From Dehalococcoidia bacterium UBA3254 (lineage in GTDB: Bacteria; Chloroflexota; Dehalococcoidia; Dehalococcoidales; UBA3254): 6,029 bases of DNA. The position numbers and the translations under genes are program-made. The DNA is taken from assembly GCA_002362735.1 (NCBI GenBank), contig DEUU01000385.1, positions 1 through 6,029 on the forward strand, in the 5' to 3' direction. Positions 4,266 through 6,029 of this stretch are shown in pieces (position 1 is the stretch's first letter; the number at the start of each line of letters is the position of its first letter). Below the pieces are notes generated by a model. It searched no databases. It saw only the letters and a program-made list of their open reading frames with translations, and had not been told where the DNA came from.

Positions 4266-6029
4266 ATGAATGATGTAAAAGAAACCACTTCAAATCAGGG
4301 CCAAACCATATTTGGTTATGCCGGTAAGTTATTAAGGGTAGATTTAACTACCGGGGCTATGAAAACTGAAACACTAGCGAGCGACGTTCTCCGAAAATAT
4401 ATGGGTGGGGCAGCTTTAGGCATGAAATATATTTATGATGAGGTTCCACCCGGAGTAGCCTGGTCAGATCCAGCCAACCGTCTCTTCCTGGGTACTGGTC
4501 CATTAGGAGGAACAAGGGTTGGAGGTTCAGGGTCTATTGCCTCAGTTACTAAGGGACCTCTAACCAATGGTATGGCCAGCTCTCAGGCTAACGGTTTCTT
4601 CGGAGCCTTCCTTAAATTTGCTGGCTTTGATGCTATTGTGCTGCAGGGAGCCGCCAGCAGCTGGTACTACCTTTATATTCAAGATGGTAAAGCAGAGCTT
4701 CGAGATGCCAGTCATCTGGTAGGGATGAATAACTTTGATCTGGATGTGGCTATCAAAAAGGAACTGCAGAAGAAAGAGCACGAAGTCAGTGTCTTAAGCA
4801 TTGGCCAGGCGGGCGAGAACCTAGTTAAATTCGCCTGTCTTTTCGTTGATCGGGGACATATTGCCGCCCATAATGGGGTAGGAGCAGTAATGGGCTCCAA
4901 GAAACTTAAGGCTATCGTTGTTGCACGGGGTAAATCTACCGTTCAGGCGTATGATAAGGAAGGATTATCCAAAGCAGCCGAGGCTATTTTAAACAATACG
5001 ATAAACAGCGCCTATGGGAAATCTGCTTTTGTAGAGGGTACCGTGGGCATGGTAGTTATGGGGACCAAGGTATTTAAGGATATTCCGGTCAAAAACTACA
5101 CTACGAGTATCAATCCCATGACGGATGAAGTGCTGAATACCTATACCGCCAGTAGTATTCGGACCAGATTCAAAGCCAAGCCGGATCCATGCTGGGCCTG
5201 CCGGGCTAAGCATTGTCATATGATGGAAGTACCGGATGGCAAGTATGCTGGCAGAGTCTTTGAAGAGCCGGAGTATGAGTGTATGGCGGCTTGCAGTACC
5301 GTCGTGGGAGTCGAGGATGTTACCATGTCGCTAGTCCTGGCCAGTGAGATTGACTCACTGGGTATGGATGTTAACGAGGCTGGCTGGGTGATGGGCTTCG
5401 CCATCGAGTGTTATGAGAAGGGTATTTGGACCCAGAAAGATACCGGTGGACTGGAACTAAAATGGGGTAATGCGGAAGCTTTGATGGGCCTGCTGAGTAA
5501 AATTGCCCACCGGGAAGGTATTGGCAATATTTTAGCTGAGGGAGTAATGCGTGCTTCCCGTAAGGTAGGAGGCCCGGCCGCGGAGATGGCAGTCTATACT
5601 CAGAAAGGTAACACGCCAAGGGGTCATGATCATAGAGTAGTCTGGGCTGAGCAATTTGACACCATCGTCTCGAATGTGGGTACTCTGGAGGCACATCGGG
5701 CGGCTCCATTTAAGGTGCTCGGAATCACTCCAGTAACCAATCCGTTTGACCCCGAACAAATATCGACCATAGTGGCTAAATATAAGGGCGCTATGATATT
5801 TGAGGATTCGATGTGCACCTGTCGTATGAATACCTCAACTGCCCTGGATTTGATGGTTAATGCGGTGAATGCGGCTACCGGATGGAATCTGGATGTAGCC
5901 GAAGCAATGGCAGTGGGCAGGCGGGCAGTCAATCTGGCCAGGGTCTTTAATCTCAGACAAGGTATCCCCGCAGAGCTGGATGCCCCCTCTGCCCGTTATG
6001 GATCGACCGTAACGGATGGTCCGCAAGCC
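4266..6029 (+). CDS. Aldehyde:ferredoxin oxidoreductase (AOR) family tungsto-/molybdoenzyme, 3'-partial
   Basis: Open for 588 codons to the right edge with no stop or frameshift; about 40 residues are probably missing. AOR-family enzymes carry a bis-pyranopterin W or Mo cofactor and one [4Fe-4S] cluster, and typically interconvert aldehydes and acids with ferredoxin; benzoyl-CoA reductase subunit BamB is a relative. The N-terminal domain (~17-220) shows G-Y-A-G-K-L-L-R-V-D-L-T-T-G, Y-M-G-G-A-A-L-G (45-52), G-P-L-G-G-T (78-83), L-K-F-A-G-F-D (116-122), and G-V-G-A-V-M-G-S-K (204-212). Cluster ligands are Cys309, Cys312, Cys317 and probably Cys519. Pterin motifs are D-S-L-G-M-D (363-368) and D-S-M-C-T-C (514-519). 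Glu338 in P-E-Y-E matches active-site Glu313 of the P. furiosus enzyme by spacing, and His477 may be the counterpart of His448. No signal peptide is seen, so it is cytoplasmic. It has its own promoter. Oddities are a CxxCx4C motif and A-A-H-N-G in place of the usual G-R-G-G. The substrate is unknown. Confidence 0.92.
   Translation, partial: MNDVKETTSNQGQTIFGYAGKLLRVDLTTGAMKTETLASDVLRKYMGGAALGMKYIYDEVPPGVAWSDPANRLFLGTGPLGGTRVGGSGSIASVTKGPLTNGMASSQANGFFGAFLKFAGFDAIVLQGAASSWYYLYIQDGKAELRDASHLVGMNNFDLDVAIKKELQKKEHEVSVLSIGQAGENLVKFACLFVDRGHIAAHNGVGAVMGSKKLKAIVVARGKSTVQAYDKEGLSKAAEAILNNTINSAYGKSAFVEGTVGMVVMGTKVFKDIPVKNYTTSINPMTDEVLNTYTASSIRTRFKAKPDPCWACRAKHCHMMEVPDGKYAGRVFEEPEYECMAACSTVVGVEDVTMSLVLASEIDSLGMDVNEAGWVMGFAIECYEKGIWTQKDTGGLELKWGNAEALMGLLSKIAHREGIGNILAEGVMRASRKVGGPAAEMAVYTQKGNTPRGHDHRVVWAEQFDTIVSNVGTLEAHRAAPFKVLGITPVTNPFDPEQISTIVAKYKGAMIFEDSMCTCRMNTSTALDLMVNAVNAATGWNLDVAEAMAVGRRAVNLARVFNLRQGIPAELDAPSARYGSTVTDGPQA

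Noticed and set aside
4037..4288. 83-codon minus-strand reading frame in the regulator-AOR spacer
   Set aside because: It would start inside the AOR coding region, shows no family resemblance, has no ribosome site in the right place and covers the AOR promoter and Shine-Dalgarno.
5371..5709. 112-codon and neighbouring minus-strand frames inside the AOR gene
   Set aside because: They lie opposite conserved AOR motifs and their translations are Pro/Ser-rich with no recognisable domain; they are shadows of the real gene.

Overview
The window holds five same-strand genes from what looks like an anaerobic bacterium. Three consecutive CaiB/BaiF (class III CoA-transferase family) genes are followed by an Lrp/AsnC-type regulator and then an aldehyde:ferredoxin oxidoreductase (AOR) family tungsto-/molybdoenzyme. 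The AOR gene itself implies anaerobic, ferredoxin-linked metabolism. The strong AAGGAGG-type ribosome sites, moderate GC in the genes and very AT-rich spacers would suit an anaerobic Firmicute (Clostridia/Peptococcaceae-like), but the sequence does not settle the taxon.

Layout: the C-terminal ~320 codons of a CoA-transferase subunit (1-974, 5' end outside the window); a full CoA-transferase (1001-2221); a third CaiB-fold enzyme carrying the residues of alpha-methylacyl-CoA racemases (2240-3385); a 105-bp spacer with a perfect 14-bp palindrome; an Lrp/AsnC regulator (3491-3940); a 325-bp AT-rich spacer with a good promoter (TTGACA-18 bp-TAAAAT) and a CRP/FNR-like dyad just upstream of it; and an AOR-family gene (4266-6029, 3' end outside the window, roughly 40 codons probably missing). 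The first three genes are 26 and 18 bp apart, each internal start has a clear ribosome site, and they are almost certainly one operon.

How they may work together: the first two CaiB-fold proteins look like a heteromeric pair. The first lacks the catalytic aspartate where the second has it (Asp176). That resembles benzylsuccinate CoA-transferase (BbsE/BbsF), where, as I recall, only one subunit is catalytic. The third protein keeps Arg91, His132, Asp163 and Glu239, which match the catalytic set of alpha-methylacyl-CoA racemase (Arg91/His126/Asp156/Glu241 in the M. tuberculosis enzyme). The operon may therefore activate a branched or substituted acid to its CoA thioester and then epimerise it. 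The AOR-family protein could interconvert an aldehyde and acid, or do another low-potential reaction on the same substrate. The Lrp/AsnC protein is the obvious local regulator. The substrate cannot be read from this window.
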